Shown here piece by piece: positions 26,428 through 34,448 of a stretch of DNA of 64,000 nucleotides. The notes beneath the pieces were generated by a model. That model was given only the letters and a program-made list of their open reading frames with translations. It was not told where the DNA came from and searched no databases. The translations under genes were made by a program, and so were the position numbers. Numbering within the stretch: position 1 is the stretch's first letter; every line of letters starts with the position of its first letter. The stretch comes from an uncultured Rhodospirillales bacterium (lineage in GTDB: Bacteria; Pseudomonadota; Alphaproteobacteria; ATCC43930; CGMCC-115725), in the NCBI GenBank assembly GCA_903822185.1, contig CAIJOA010000011.1, forward strand, positions 124,001 to 188,000. Reading direction: 5' to 3'.

Positions 26428-26455
26428 AATATAGAAGTTCCTAAATTGGACGCAA
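26428..26455 (-). promoter_or_regulatory. candidate sigma-70 promoter for the small hypothetical gene
   Basis: On the minus strand TTGCGT and TATATT lie 16 bp apart, about 75 bp upstream of the start at 26351. They fall in an A/T-rich stretch (26400-26520) that contrasts with the G+C-rich surroundings. The rest of the 26352-26590 gap holds nothing recognised. Confidence 0.3.
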
Positions 26456-26590
26456 TAACAATCTATGGTTAACGCCTAGTATTACAGCAATGGAAACAAG
26501 AACAGTTGTTAGATTCCGCGAATAGATCAAGAAAATCGTTCAGTTTCTTTACTTGGGAAACATCTCGATCGTAAAGCACGCGGACGGTGG

Positions 26591-29500
26591 TCAAATCTCC
26601 TGTACGGATAGCACCCCCGGCAATGCCTGCACCGACGCCAGGACGTTCGGACTGATACGGAATCCGCCCGGCAGCGCGATCTCGACCTCGCGTTGCGGCA
26701 GGGGCACCACCACGCTGACACGCCCCTTCCCGCCCGCACCGGCCTGCAGCAGCGTCTTAAATGGACCCAGCGCCGCCGCCTCGCCTAGCACGACTTTCAG
26801 GCCCGCCGCCGCTTGAGCAACGATCTGATCGATCGGCTCGATACGTTGGGCGGTGATGCGCAGCGACTCATCGTCGGCACGAATATCGGCGGTCACGAGC
26901 AACGGCTTGCCGCTCTCCAGCAACTGCCGCGCCTGCCCCAGCACTTCCGAGAACAACGTCACCTCGAACGTGCCGCTGGCATCCGACATCTGCACGAAGG
27001 CAAAACGCCGGCCCTCGGCCGAGGCACGTTCCTTCTTGCCGATGACGATGCCGGCGATGCGGAACCGCGTCGATCCGCCCGCCGCAAGCCGGTTGGGGAG
27101 ATCGGCGTAGCGAACCACCCCGACGCGCGCGAGGCTCTTGGCGTAAGCGTCGAGCGGATGGCTCGACAGATAAAAGCCCAGCGCGGCGAATTCCTGCTGC
27201 AGCCGTTCGACCGATGGCCAGTCCTGTTGTGCCGGCAACGCGATCTTGCGCTGCGTCTGCTCGGCGCCACCGAAGAGATTAACCTGATTGCTGGACCGTT
27301 CCTCGGCGGCGGCGCTGGCATGGCGCAGCAGCGTCTCGGTCGCAGCAAAGGTCTGGGCGCGGTTGGCGTTGAGGCAATCGAACCCACCGGAACGCACGAG
27401 GCTTTCGAACTGCCGCTTGTTGAAACTTTTAACGTCGAGCCGGCGCGCGAAATCGAACAGGTCTTTGAACGGGCCATTGGCGCGGCGCTCGTTGATCACT
27501 TGCTGCATCGCCGCCGCACCGACGCCTTTGACCGCCGCGAGGGCGTAGCGAATTGCCGGCCCCGCCGGCGTCTGCTCGACCGCGAATTCGACTTCGGATT
27601 TGTTCATGTCCGGCGGCAGCACCTTGATGCCGAGGCGGTCGCATTCCTGGCGGAAGAGATTGAGCTTGTCGGTATTGCCGATATCGAGGCTCATCGATGC
27701 GGCGAGGAATTCGACCGGGTAGTTCGCCTTGAGATAAGCCGTCTGATACGACACCAGTGCGTAAGCAGCGGCATGCGACTTGTTAAAACCGTAGCCGGCG
27801 AACTTCGCCACGAGATCGAAGATGTGATCGGCAAGATCCGGATCGACGCCGCGCCCGACCGCGCCATCGACGAAGGTCTTCCGCTGCGCGTCCATCTCGG
27901 CCTTGATCTTCTTGCCCATGGCGCGACGCAGAAGATCGGCGCCGCCGAGCGAATAGCCCGATAGCTGCTTGGCGATCTCCATCACCTGTTCCTGGTAAAT
28001 GATGATGCCGTAGGTCTCTTCGAGGATCGGCTGCATCACCGGATGGAGGTAATCCGGCTTCTCGCGGCCATGTTTGATCGCGATATAGCTGGGGATGTTG
28101 TCCATCGGGCCGGGACGATAGAGCGCCACGACGGCGATGATGTCCTCGAACCGGTCAGGCCCGAGCTTCTTGAGCATGTCGCGCATGCCCGAACCTTCGA
28201 GCTGGAACACGCCGGCCGTATCGCCTTTGGCCATCAGCGCATAAGACGCTTTGTCGTCGAGCGGCAAGGTCGTCAGGTCGATCTCGACGCCGCGCGCGGC
28301 GATGAACTGCACCGCCTTCGCCAGCACGGTCAGCGTCTTCAAACCGAGGAAGTCGAACTTCACCAGCCCCGCCAGCTCGGCATATTTCATGCTGAACTCG
28401 GTCACCGGCATGTCGGAGCGCGGATCGCGATAGAGCGGCACCAATTCGTCCAAGGGCCGGTCGCCGATCACCACGCCCGCGGCGTGGGTCGAGGCGTGTC
28501 GATAAAGCCCTTCCAGCTTCAGCGACATAGCAATGAGACGCCCGACCGATTCATCCTCGTCGCGCATTTGCTGCAGCAAGGGTTCGCCGTCGATCGCCTG
28601 TTTCAGCGTGACCGGCGCTGCCGGGTTGTTCGGCACCAGCTTGCAGAGCCGATCGACCTGGCTGTAGGGCATTTGCAGCACGCGGCCGACGTCGCGCAAC
28701 ACCGCGCGCGCCTGCAGCTTTCCGAAGGTGATGATCTGCGCCACGCGGTCGCGGCCGTATTTTTCTTGGACGTGCCTGATGACTTCGTCGCGGCGGTCCT
28801 GGCAGAAATCGATGTCAAAGTCAGGCATCGAGACGCGTTCGGGATTGAGGAAACGTTCGAACAGCAAGCCGAACCGCAACGGATCGAGATCGGTGATGGT
28901 CAACGCCCAGGCGACGACCGAGCCCGCGCCCGAACCGCGGCCCGGCCCGACCGGAATGCCCTGCGCCTTCGACCATTGGATGAATTCGGCGACGATCAGG
29001 AAGTAACCGGCAAAGCCCATCTTGATGATGGTGCCGAGTTCGAATTCCAGCCGCTCGCGATAAGGCTTCGCCGCCGCCTCTGCATCGCCATCCGCGGGTG
29101 GCTGCATCGCCAGAATGAGATCGAGACGTTTTTGCAAACCATCGATGGCGCGCGTGCGCAGCTCGTCTTCTTCCTTGCGGCCGTCGGCGCTGGGAAAAGG
29201 CGGTAGGATCGGCTGACGGAATTCCGGCATGTAGGAACAGCGCCGCGCGATCACGAGCGTGTTGTCGCAAGCCTCGGGCAGATCGGCGAACAACATCCGC
29301 ATTTCGGCAGGCGACTTGAAATAATGCTCGGTCGTCAGGCGGCGGCGGTTGGGCGCGGTCTGTACCGTACCCTCGGCGATGCAGAGCAGCGCGTCGTGCG
29401 CCTCGTAATAGCTCTGGTCCGGAAAATAGCAGTCGTTGGTCGCGACCAGCGGCAGGTCGTACTTATAGGCCAGATCGATCAGGTCGCTTTCGATGCGGTC

Positions 29501-30067
29501 CTCGACATTCATGCCGTGGCGCATCAGCTCGATATAAAGACGCCCCGGAAAGAGGCCCATCAGCCGCTGCAGCATCGCCTCGGCCGCCGGCTTCTGGCTT
29601 TCGCCGAGCAACCGCCCCACCGCGCCCGACGCATTGGCGGTCAGCGCCAACAACCCTTCGGTGTTACCTTCCAGCGCATCGAGATCGATCTGCGGCGCGT
29701 CGCCGCCGTTGCTGTCGAGAAACGACTTACTGACCAGCTTCAGCAAATTGAGATAGCCGGCCTCGCTCTGCACCAGCAGCACCAGCGGATCGGGCGGCAA
29801 TGCCGGCCCGACACGCGCGGCGAGTCGCGCATTTTCACCGTCGATACGGCGCAGCGACAGCTCGCAACCGATGATCGGCTGAACCCCCGCATCAGCCGCC
29901 GCCATGGCGAATTCCAAAGCGCCGAAAAGATTGCCGGCATCGGTCATCGCCACGGCCGGCATGGCGTTTTTCTTCGCCAGTGCGATCAGCTCTTTGACCT
30001 TGATCGCCCCCGCCGACAGCGAATAGGCGGAATGGACGCGCAGATGAACAAAATCAGCATGAGACAT
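26591..30067 (-). CDS. dnaE: DNA polymerase III alpha subunit
   Basis: Replicative C-family polymerase of 1158 aa. The track start at 30187 is too early. The ATG at 30067 gives MSHADFVHLRVHSAYSLSAG, the usual PHP-domain start. Catalytic aspartates are in MPDFDIDFCQDRRDE. YRPGPMDNIPSYIAIKHGR, GYGFNKSHAAAYALVSYQTAY and a C-terminal OB-fold region (RIAGIVIGKKERASAEGRRFAFVQMSD) are in order. The length fits DnaE1 rather than the shorter error-prone DnaE2. In alphaproteobacteria it commonly lies near lolD and proS, as here. Confidence 0.96.
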   Translation of the reverse strand: MSHADFVHLRVHSAYSLSAGAIKVKELIALAKKNAMPAVAMTDAGNLFGALEFAMAAADAGVQPIIGCELSLRRIDGENARLAARVGPALPPDPLVLLVQSEAGYLNLLKLVSKSFLDSNGGDAPQIDLDALEGNTEGLLALTANASGAVGRLLGESQKPAAEAMLQRLMGLFPGRLYIELMRHGMNVEDRIESDLIDLAYKYDLPLVATNDCYFPDQSYYEAHDALLCIAEGTVQTAPNRRRLTTEHYFKSPAEMRMLFADLPEACDNTLVIARRCSYMPEFRQPILPPFPSADGRKEEDELRTRAIDGLQKRLDLILAMQPPADGDAEAAAKPYRERLEFELGTIIKMGFAGYFLIVAEFIQWSKAQGIPVGPGRGSGAGSVVAWALTITDLDPLRFGLLFERFLNPERVSMPDFDIDFCQDRRDEVIRHVQEKYGRDRVAQIITFGKLQARAVLRDVGRVLQMPYSQVDRLCKLVPNNPAAPVTLKQAIDGEPLLQQMRDEDESVGRLIAMSLKLEGLYRHASTHAAGVVIGDRPLDELVPLYRDPRSDMPVTEFSMKYAELAGLVKFDFLGLKTLTVLAKAVQFIAARGVEIDLTTLPLDDKASYALMAKGDTAGVFQLEGSGMRDMLKKLGPDRFEDIIAVVALYRPGPMDNIPSYIAIKHGREKPDYLHPVMQPILEETYGIIIYQEQVMEIAKQLSGYSLGGADLLRRAMGKKIKAEMDAQRKTFVDGAVGRGVDPDLADHIFDLVAKFAGYGFNKSHAAAYALVSYQTAYLKANYPVEFLAASMSLDIGNTDKLNLFRQECDRLGIKVLPPDMNKSEVEFAVEQTPAGPAIRYALAAVKGVGAAAMQQVINERRANGPFKDLFDFARRLDVKSFNKRQFESLVRSGGFDCLNANRAQTFAATETLLRHASAAAEERSSNQVNLFGGAEQTQRKIALPAQQDWPSVERLQQEFAALGFYLSSHPLDAYAKSLARVGVVRYADLPNRLAAGGSTRFRIAGIVIGKKERASAEGRRFAFVQMSDASGTFEVTLFSEVLGQARQLLESGKPLLVTADIRADDESLRITAQRIEPIDQIVAQAAAGLKVVLGEAAALGPFKTLLQAGAGGKGRVSVVVPLPQREVEIALPGGFRISPNVLASVQALPGVLSVQEI

Positions 30068-30185
30068 GAGGCCAGCTTGGCAGAGAGCGAGGGGCGCGCA
30101 AACGGATTTTTCGCCGCGCATGGATGCAGTCGAGTCGTAGAGTGGCATCACCGGCAAGACGGCGTAAAAATGGGAAAAGCCGCGC

Positions 30186-30262
30186 AAAATTGGCTTCGGT
30201 TTTGGGACATTTCATCGCCAACGCGCGGCATTCCGCCAGAAGGCCAGCGAAAATTGGCTTCG
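30186..30262. repeat. pair of 13-bp direct repeats in the dnaE upstream gap
   Basis: AAAATTGGCTTCG occurs at 30186-30198 and again at 30250-30262, 64 bp apart. This is within the 349-bp gap between the dnaE start (30067) and the next gene (30417). The rest of the gap shows no ORF with coding character. The gap must contain the dnaE promoter and the promoter of the rightward gene. The repeats may be operator-like sites or the remnant of an intergenic repeat. Confidence 0.5.
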
Positions 30263-30416
30263 TTTCGTAATTTTTAAATAACACCTTGATCGCATTGGTT
30301 TTCTTTCCCGAACGGCACGCCGAGCGAAAGAAATGGGGAAGCGATACCGCGCGTGCAAGAACGCGCTACACTCGATGCCAATCGATGATGGACTTTATTT
30401 TATGGGAGGAAAAACA

Positions 30417-30959
30417 ATGACACGCATCCGTATTCTCGAACGCAGCGACATGAACGACGCCCAGGGCAAGACCTACGACAAGGTGAAAGCCGCGGGCGGC
30501 CCGGTCGGCGGTCCCTATTACGCCTATATCCGCAACCCGCGCCTGATGGAGGCGTCGCAGGAGATGGGCAACACGTTGCGCGAAAGCCCGCTCTCCGGGG
30601 TCGAACGCCAGATCGCCGTGCTGACCGCCGTCCGTTTCTGGAATGCGAAATATCCCTGGCACGCCCAGGTGCGCGGTTCCCTCGCCGCCGGCGTCTCGCA
30701 GGAAACCGTCGATGCGATCAATCATCGCAAGCCGGTAAAGCTCGCCAATCCGCGCGAGCAGATGGCGCACGACCTCGCCGAGGAACTTCTCGAAAAGAAG
30801 AGCCTCAGCGAAGCGACCTACAAAGCCGCCGAGAAACTCTTCAGCGAAGAAGAACTCGTCGCCCTGATCGCCGTGACCGGCCAGTTCTCGATGGTGAGCT
30901 GCACCGCCAACGCCTACGACATCACCCCGCCCGCCGACGGTGCCAAACTCGCCGACTAA
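30417..30959 (+). CDS. carboxymuconolactone decarboxylase (CMD)-family protein
   Basis: A 180-aa all-helical protein of the CMD/AhpD-like superfamily (SGVERQIAVLTAVRFWNAKYPWHAQVRGSLAAGVSQETVDAI). It lacks the CxxC redox pair of AhpD, so it is more like 4-carboxymuconolactone decarboxylase-type members. The specific reaction is unknown. The ATG at 30417 is chosen because GGGAGGA lies 6 bp upstream. The track start at 30333 has no such site. Confidence 0.83.
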   Translation: MTRIRILERSDMNDAQGKTYDKVKAAGGPVGGPYYAYIRNPRLMEASQEMGNTLRESPLSGVERQIAVLTAVRFWNAKYPWHAQVRGSLAAGVSQETVDAINHRKPVKLANPREQMAHDLAEELLEKKSLSEATYKAAEKLFSEEELVALIAVTGQFSMVSCTANAYDITPPADGAKLAD

Positions 30960-30984
30960 CCGCACCTGTCCGCTGGCATAGGAA

Positions 30985-31227
30985 GTGGCATGCTTCGTCT
31001 ATGTTCTCGCCAGTGAGCGCAACGGCAAGCCCCGCACCTATGTCGGCTGGACCACCGACCTCGACCGCCGCCTCACCCAACACAACAACGGCACCGGCGC
31101 GAAATTCACGCGCGGCGGAACGTGGGTGATGATTTACGCGGAGAAGTACGAGACGCGGAACGAGGCGATGAGTCGGGAATGGTATCTGAAGCGGGATCGG
31201 AAGATGCGGAAGATATTGATGTCGTAA
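30985..31227 (+). CDS. GIY-YIG nuclease-family protein
   Basis: An 80-aa single-domain protein of the UPF0213/YhbQ-like GIY-YIG group. It shows FVYVL...TYVGWTTDLDRRLTQHNNG, FTRGGTWVMIYAEKYETRNEAMSREWYLKRDRK. The first motif is VYVL and the second YVGW, with the Arg of DLDRRL and the Glu of SREW likely catalytic. The start codon is GTG. Small family members often stand alone and have unclear roles. Confidence 0.85.
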   Translation: MACFVYVLASERNGKPRTYVGWTTDLDRRLTQHNNGTGAKFTRGGTWVMIYAEKYETRNEAMSREWYLKRDRKMRKILMS

Positions 31228-31264
31228 TTCTTGATTCAATCAAAAATCTTCAATAAGCCGGCCC

Positions 31265-31552
31265 TCACGCCACGCGCGAGCGACGCTTCGCGGCCCGGAC
31301 GAGAACATCGTTGATACGTGTTTGCCAGCCGGGTCCTTCAGCCTTGAAAATCTCGACCATGTCCGCGTCGAGACGCAGCGTGATATGTTCTTTCGGACGT
31401 TCCAGCTTGGGCCGCCCCCTTCCCCGTTTTGCCGCTTCGATGAGGCCTGGCATCATTTCGGCAACGGGGCGCGCGCGCCGAAAATCCTCCAGTGTCAGTT
31501 CTGCATTGTCGGGATCGGCGATCGACGAAGGTCCTTTAATCTTTTTCGGCAT
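31265..31552 (-). CDS. brnA: BrnA-type antitoxin
   Basis: A 95-aa antitoxin. It has the PDNAELTLEDFRRARPVAEMMP linker, GRGRPKLERPKEHITLRLD (ribbon-helix-helix strand) and WQTRINDVLVRAAK typical of BrnA. The ATG at 31552 (MPKKIKG) overlaps the end of brnT in another frame, the usual brnTA layout. The track start at 31696 is a false extension through brnT. BrnA neutralises the BrnT RNase and represses the operon. Confidence 0.85.
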   Translation of the reverse strand: MPKKIKGPSSIADPDNAELTLEDFRRARPVAEMMPGLIEAAKRGRGRPKLERPKEHITLRLDADMVEIFKAEGPGWQTRINDVLVRAAKRRSRVA

Positions 31553-31804
31553 AGCGTCGTACCTCTCTCGCATTTGCTTTGCGAAAACTAATAAGCCGGA
31601 ATTTTTCGCCGCGGATCGTGAAAGCCACCACGCATAGACGGCCTGTCCATAAGCCGAAGGCTTGATACCGCGTCTCGCCGTAATCGCGGCGGTCATCGAT
31701 TAAGAGTTGAGCCGTTTCCCACGCAAGGAAGACAACATCCGCGAAGTCGAGGCCGTGTTTGGCCAGATTGGCAGCAGTTTACGCTCGTCCCAATCGAAAC
31801 CCAT
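31536..31804 (-). pseudogene. brnT: BrnT-type ribonuclease toxin, frameshifted
   Basis: Not in the ORF track because it is broken. From the ATG at 31804 one reads MGFDWDERK, the standard BrnT start, and the frame is then lost. One base over, the frame gives TAANLAKHGLDFADVVFL, then RRDYGETRYQAFGLWTGRL and FRLISFRKANAREVRRYA, a full BrnT C-terminus that stops inside brnA. Adding one A to the AAA run in CGTAAACTGC restores a normal 89-residue BrnT. Either a real one-base deletion or a homopolymer sequencing error explains this. Confidence 0.8.
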
Positions 31805-31810
31805 GACACT

Positions 31811-31855
31811 ATAATGTGCCTACGTTAATTTGGATGTCAATATTTATGTGCCTAC
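31811..31855 (-). promoter_or_regulatory. brnTA promoter with direct-repeat operator candidate
   Basis: On the minus strand TTGACA (plus 31835-31840) and CATTAT (plus 31811-31816) are 18 bp apart, just upstream of brnT. GTAGGCACAT occurs twice exactly (plus strand 31814-31823 and 31846-31855), 32 bp apart or about three helical turns, flanking and overlapping the promoter. GGCACATTATAGTGTC is also an imperfect palindrome. These are good candidate sites for autorepression by BrnA. Confidence 0.55.
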
Positions 31856-31888
31856 AGAAAATAGGCTCTGCCACCCCGGAGTTAATGA

Positions 31889-32404
31889 TCAGAACAAACT
31901 ATCGAGCGCGCTGGCGGCAAGATTCACGAGGGTTTCGCCGAAGACGAGGTAGGTCACATAACCCGCGGCGACATCAAAGCCGACCTCGCGGAAGAAGCGA
32001 TGGCGCTTTGGATCTTCAATAGTGCCGAGATCGATCAACGGCACGTCCTCGGCGATTGCCGTTGCGGCCACCTTTGCCAGCAGGGCCTTGCCGAGCTTGC
32101 GGCGGCGAAAGGGCGGCTTCACGTAAAGCTGATGGACGTAATAGGTCGTCTTGCCGACATCGGGCATATAGAGCGGCGAATAGGTGATCATGCCGACGGG
32201 ATCGCCGGCAACGATCGCGACCCATGCGGTAAATTTCGGATCTTTACCAAAGCCGTCGCGAGCCCAGTCTTCCGCGGTCGCGTGGAGGACCGAGAGGCTG
32301 CCGAGTTCTTCGGCCAGCATTTTCATCATGCCGAACATGGCAGCCGCGTCGTCCGGCGTGGCGCGGCGAAGATGAATCGCTTGATCGGTAGGCTCGGGAT
32401 TCAT
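31889..32404 (-). CDS. GNAT-family N-acetyltransferase
   Basis: A 171-aa acetyl-CoA-dependent transferase. The GNAT motif A region is HQLYVKPPFRRRKLGKALLAKVA (R/QxxGxG/A type), with an N-terminal IHLRRATPDDAAAMFGMM strand-helix. The ATG at 32404 is preferred and follows a GGGGGCAGG site. Acceptor unknown. It stands alone between the brn locus and an orphan binding-protein gene. Confidence 0.85.
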   Translation of the reverse strand: MNPEPTDQAIHLRRATPDDAAAMFGMMKMLAEELGSLSVLHATAEDWARDGFGKDPKFTAWVAIVAGDPVGMITYSPLYMPDVGKTTYYVHQLYVKPPFRRRKLGKALLAKVAATAIAEDVPLIDLGTIEDPKRHRFFREVGFDVAAGYVTYLVFGETLVNLAASALDSLF

Positions 32405-32515
32405 CGCCTGCCCCCAAAAGTTGCTCCTGGGGGTTCTATGGCGATGCCGGGGCAATCATCCCCATCGGCCTCGCGATAGACGCGAACCTTATCGGTGGCC
32501 AATCAGTTGGCGCGG

Positions 32516-33442
32516 CTATTTAAACAGCACCTTCGACGCGTCGATCTTGCTGTGGAGCATTTCCTGCTTGGTCATGATCTCGGCGATCGAGAAGATATCC
32601 CGCTCGGTCACTTTGGCCTCGAGTCTGGGCATTTCGATGGCCCGCACCGCGTCGGGCGGCATCTTCATGAAGGTGGCGATGGCCGCGCGGGCTTCGTCCG
32701 GATGGGCGATGCCGTAGGCGGTGCCTTCTTCGTTGGCTTCGTTGAAAGCCTTCACCGCATCGCGATGCGCGTTGGCCCATTCGCGCGTCGATGAATAGAT
32801 GATGGTCTGCGTGCCGAGCGGAAGGCTGTCGAAGGCATGACCGACATCCTTGCCGAGTCCGGCAGCGATGATGCGCGAATAGATAGGCTCGATCGTTACG
32901 ACCGCATCGGCGAGGCCGCCCTGCAATGCATCACGCTGTTGCGGGAAGGCCATCTCGATGAAATTGACCGATTTGTAATCGACATTGTGCTGCATGAGCC
33001 AGTTGCGCAGCGAGACATGGATGAGCGCGCCGAGGCCGGGTACACCGACTTTCTTGCCGACAAAATCCGCCGGGACGCTGATGCCCGATCCGGTGCGCGC
33101 GATGATCGCGCTGTTGTTGCTTTCCTTGGTCGTGACGTTGGTGCCCGACACCGCAACGAGATCGATGCCAGCATCGATCGCCTGCAGCAGCACCGTCGTC
33201 GCCGCGCCGGCGATATCGGACGAACCGGCGACGAGCGCAGGCGGGACGTTGGAATTGAGATTGATGACCTGGAGTTCGACCTCGATCCCGCGCTTGGCAT
33301 AGAAGCCTTTTTCCTGTGCGAGGTAGCTCGCCGCAAGCGACGCAGCCGGCGTCTGGCCGACCCTGATCTTGGTTTGCGCGCCGGCATCCGGCGTCATCGA
33401 AATCGCCGCCAGCAAGATCGCCGCTGTCCAGATCATCCGCAT
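32516..33442 (-). CDS. orphan ABC substrate-binding protein, NMT1/SsuA-like
   Basis: A 308-aa periplasmic protein with signal peptide MIWTAAILLAAISMTPDAGA. The mature part has the NMT1/SsuA pattern (IRVGQTPAASLAASYLAQEKGFYAKRGIEVELQ, ALVAGSSDIAGAA, FVGKKVGVPGLGA). It has no permease or ATPase gene beside it, so it may feed the NitT-type importer at 19.5-24.2 kb or another system elsewhere. Substrate unknown. Confidence 0.85.
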   Translation of the reverse strand: MRMIWTAAILLAAISMTPDAGAQTKIRVGQTPAASLAASYLAQEKGFYAKRGIEVELQVINLNSNVPPALVAGSSDIAGAATTVLLQAIDAGIDLVAVSGTNVTTKESNNSAIIARTGSGISVPADFVGKKVGVPGLGALIHVSLRNWLMQHNVDYKSVNFIEMAFPQQRDALQGGLADAVVTIEPIYSRIIAAGLGKDVGHAFDSLPLGTQTIIYSSTREWANAHRDAVKAFNEANEEGTAYGIAHPDEARAAIATFMKMPPDAVRAIEMPRLEAKVTERDIFSIAEIMTKQEMLHSKIDASKVLFK

Positions 33443-33554
33443 TTGATTCTTCTCCCCACTCCGGAATTTTAATGCCCGCCGGTGACGTGACCGTAGCAGT
33501 CTGTATGACGTGGTGCGAGAGCAGGACCTCGGGAAATTGCGCAGGCATGGTGCG

Positions 33555-33646
33555 TCCCTCGACTACGCTCGGGATGAGGTTTGTTTGGATTCTTGCTTCA
33601 ACCAATGCAACGCACAACCTGCCTCGTCCCGAGCGAAGTCGAGGGA
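33555..33646. repeat. palindromic repeat, family B (copy 1)
   Basis: Two ~25-bp inverted arms beginning TCCCTCGACTACGCTCGGGA and ending CCCGAGCGAAGTCGAGGGA flank a ~42-bp centre. The same arms recur at 37118-37193. The copy fills much of the 227-bp gap between the orphan binding-protein gene and lolD, where no gene is seen. Confidence 0.85.
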
Positions 33647-33669
33647 CACGGAATGGTTCTGCAGACGAC

Positions 33670-34353
33670 TTACCCTTGGCGCACTAGCCCGTTTTCGAGC
33701 ACGAGAATACGATCCATGCGGCGGGCGAGATCGAGATTATGGGTCGCGATCAATGCGGCTAGACCTGAATGGCGAACGAGATCGATCAGCACCGCGGTCA
33801 CATCGTCTGCCGTCTTCTGATCGAGATTGCCGGTCGGCTCGTCACCAAGAAGAAGCTTCGGCTTATTGGCGAGGGCGCGGAGGATCGCGACGCGTTGCTG
33901 CTCGCCACCCGACAGACGCGCCGGACGATGTTCGGCGCGCGGCTGCAGATTGACGAGGCCGAGCAACTCCATCGCCCGCACCTTCGCTTCCTTGCGCGAC
34001 ACGCCGGCGATCATCTGCGGCAGAATGATATTTTCGGCCGCCGAGAATTCCGGCAGAAGCTGATGGAATTGATAGACGAAGCCGATGCCGGTACGGCGCG
34101 CGGCGGTGCGCTCGTCATCGCCCATGCGGCTGCAATCTTTCCCGGCGAGCAGCACCTGCCCGCCATCGGGACGATCCAGCAGCCCCGCCATATGCAGCAG
34201 CGTCGATTTACCCGCGCCCGACGGCCCGACCAGCGCGACGATCTCTCCCGGGGAAATGGTCAGCGAGACGCCGTTGAGGACGGGCAGCGGCTTGCCGCCC
34301 TGCTGATATATCCGCGTGACCGCGCGTAGTTCGAGCGTGGCTGCTTTACTCAT
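33670..34353 (-). CDS. lolD: lipoprotein-releasing system ATP-binding protein LolD
   Basis: ATPase of the LolCDE complex, which extracts lipoproteins from the inner membrane for transfer to LolA. It shows Walker [10 protein letters not shown], signature LSGGEQQR and Walker [13 protein letters not shown], the typical MacB/LolD form. The ATG at 34353 (MSKAATLEL) is preferred. The track start two codons earlier lies inside a palindromic repeat. The repeat also supplies the GGGAA ribosome-site-like sequence. The gene is downstream of lolC/E. Confidence 0.92.
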   Translation of the reverse strand: MSKAATLELRAVTRIYQQGGKPLPVLNGVSLTISPGEIVALVGPSGAGKSTLLHMAGLLDRPDGGQVLLAGKDCSRMGDDERTAARRTGIGFVYQFHQLLPEFSAAENIILPQMIAGVSRKEAKVRAMELLGLVNLQPRAEHRPARLSGGEQQRVAILRALANKPKLLLGDEPTGNLDQKTADDVTAVLIDLVRHSGLAALIATHNLDLARRMDRILVLENGLVRQG

Positions 34354-34431
34354 CGTCATTCCCGCGAAAGCGGGAATCCATCGATCCCCAAAACGAGCGT
34401 GAAGTGGATTCCCGCTTTCGCGGGAATGACG
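34354..34431. repeat. palindromic repeat, family A (copy 1), upstream of lolD
   Basis: Two exact 27-bp inverted arms, each itself a hairpin (core ATTCCCGCGAAAGCGGGAAT), separated by 24 bp. It lies between lolC/E and lolD and touches the lolD start. The same architecture occurs inside birA at 45799-45864. The first codon of the track version of lolD is repeat sequence. Confidence 0.92.
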
Positions 34432-34448
34432 GATTTAAAATCGTGGCC

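Noticed and set aside
31265-31696. Long version of the BrnA ORF (143 aa)
   Set aside because: The first 48 residues are an out-of-frame reading of brnT. The BrnA family starts at MPKKIKG.
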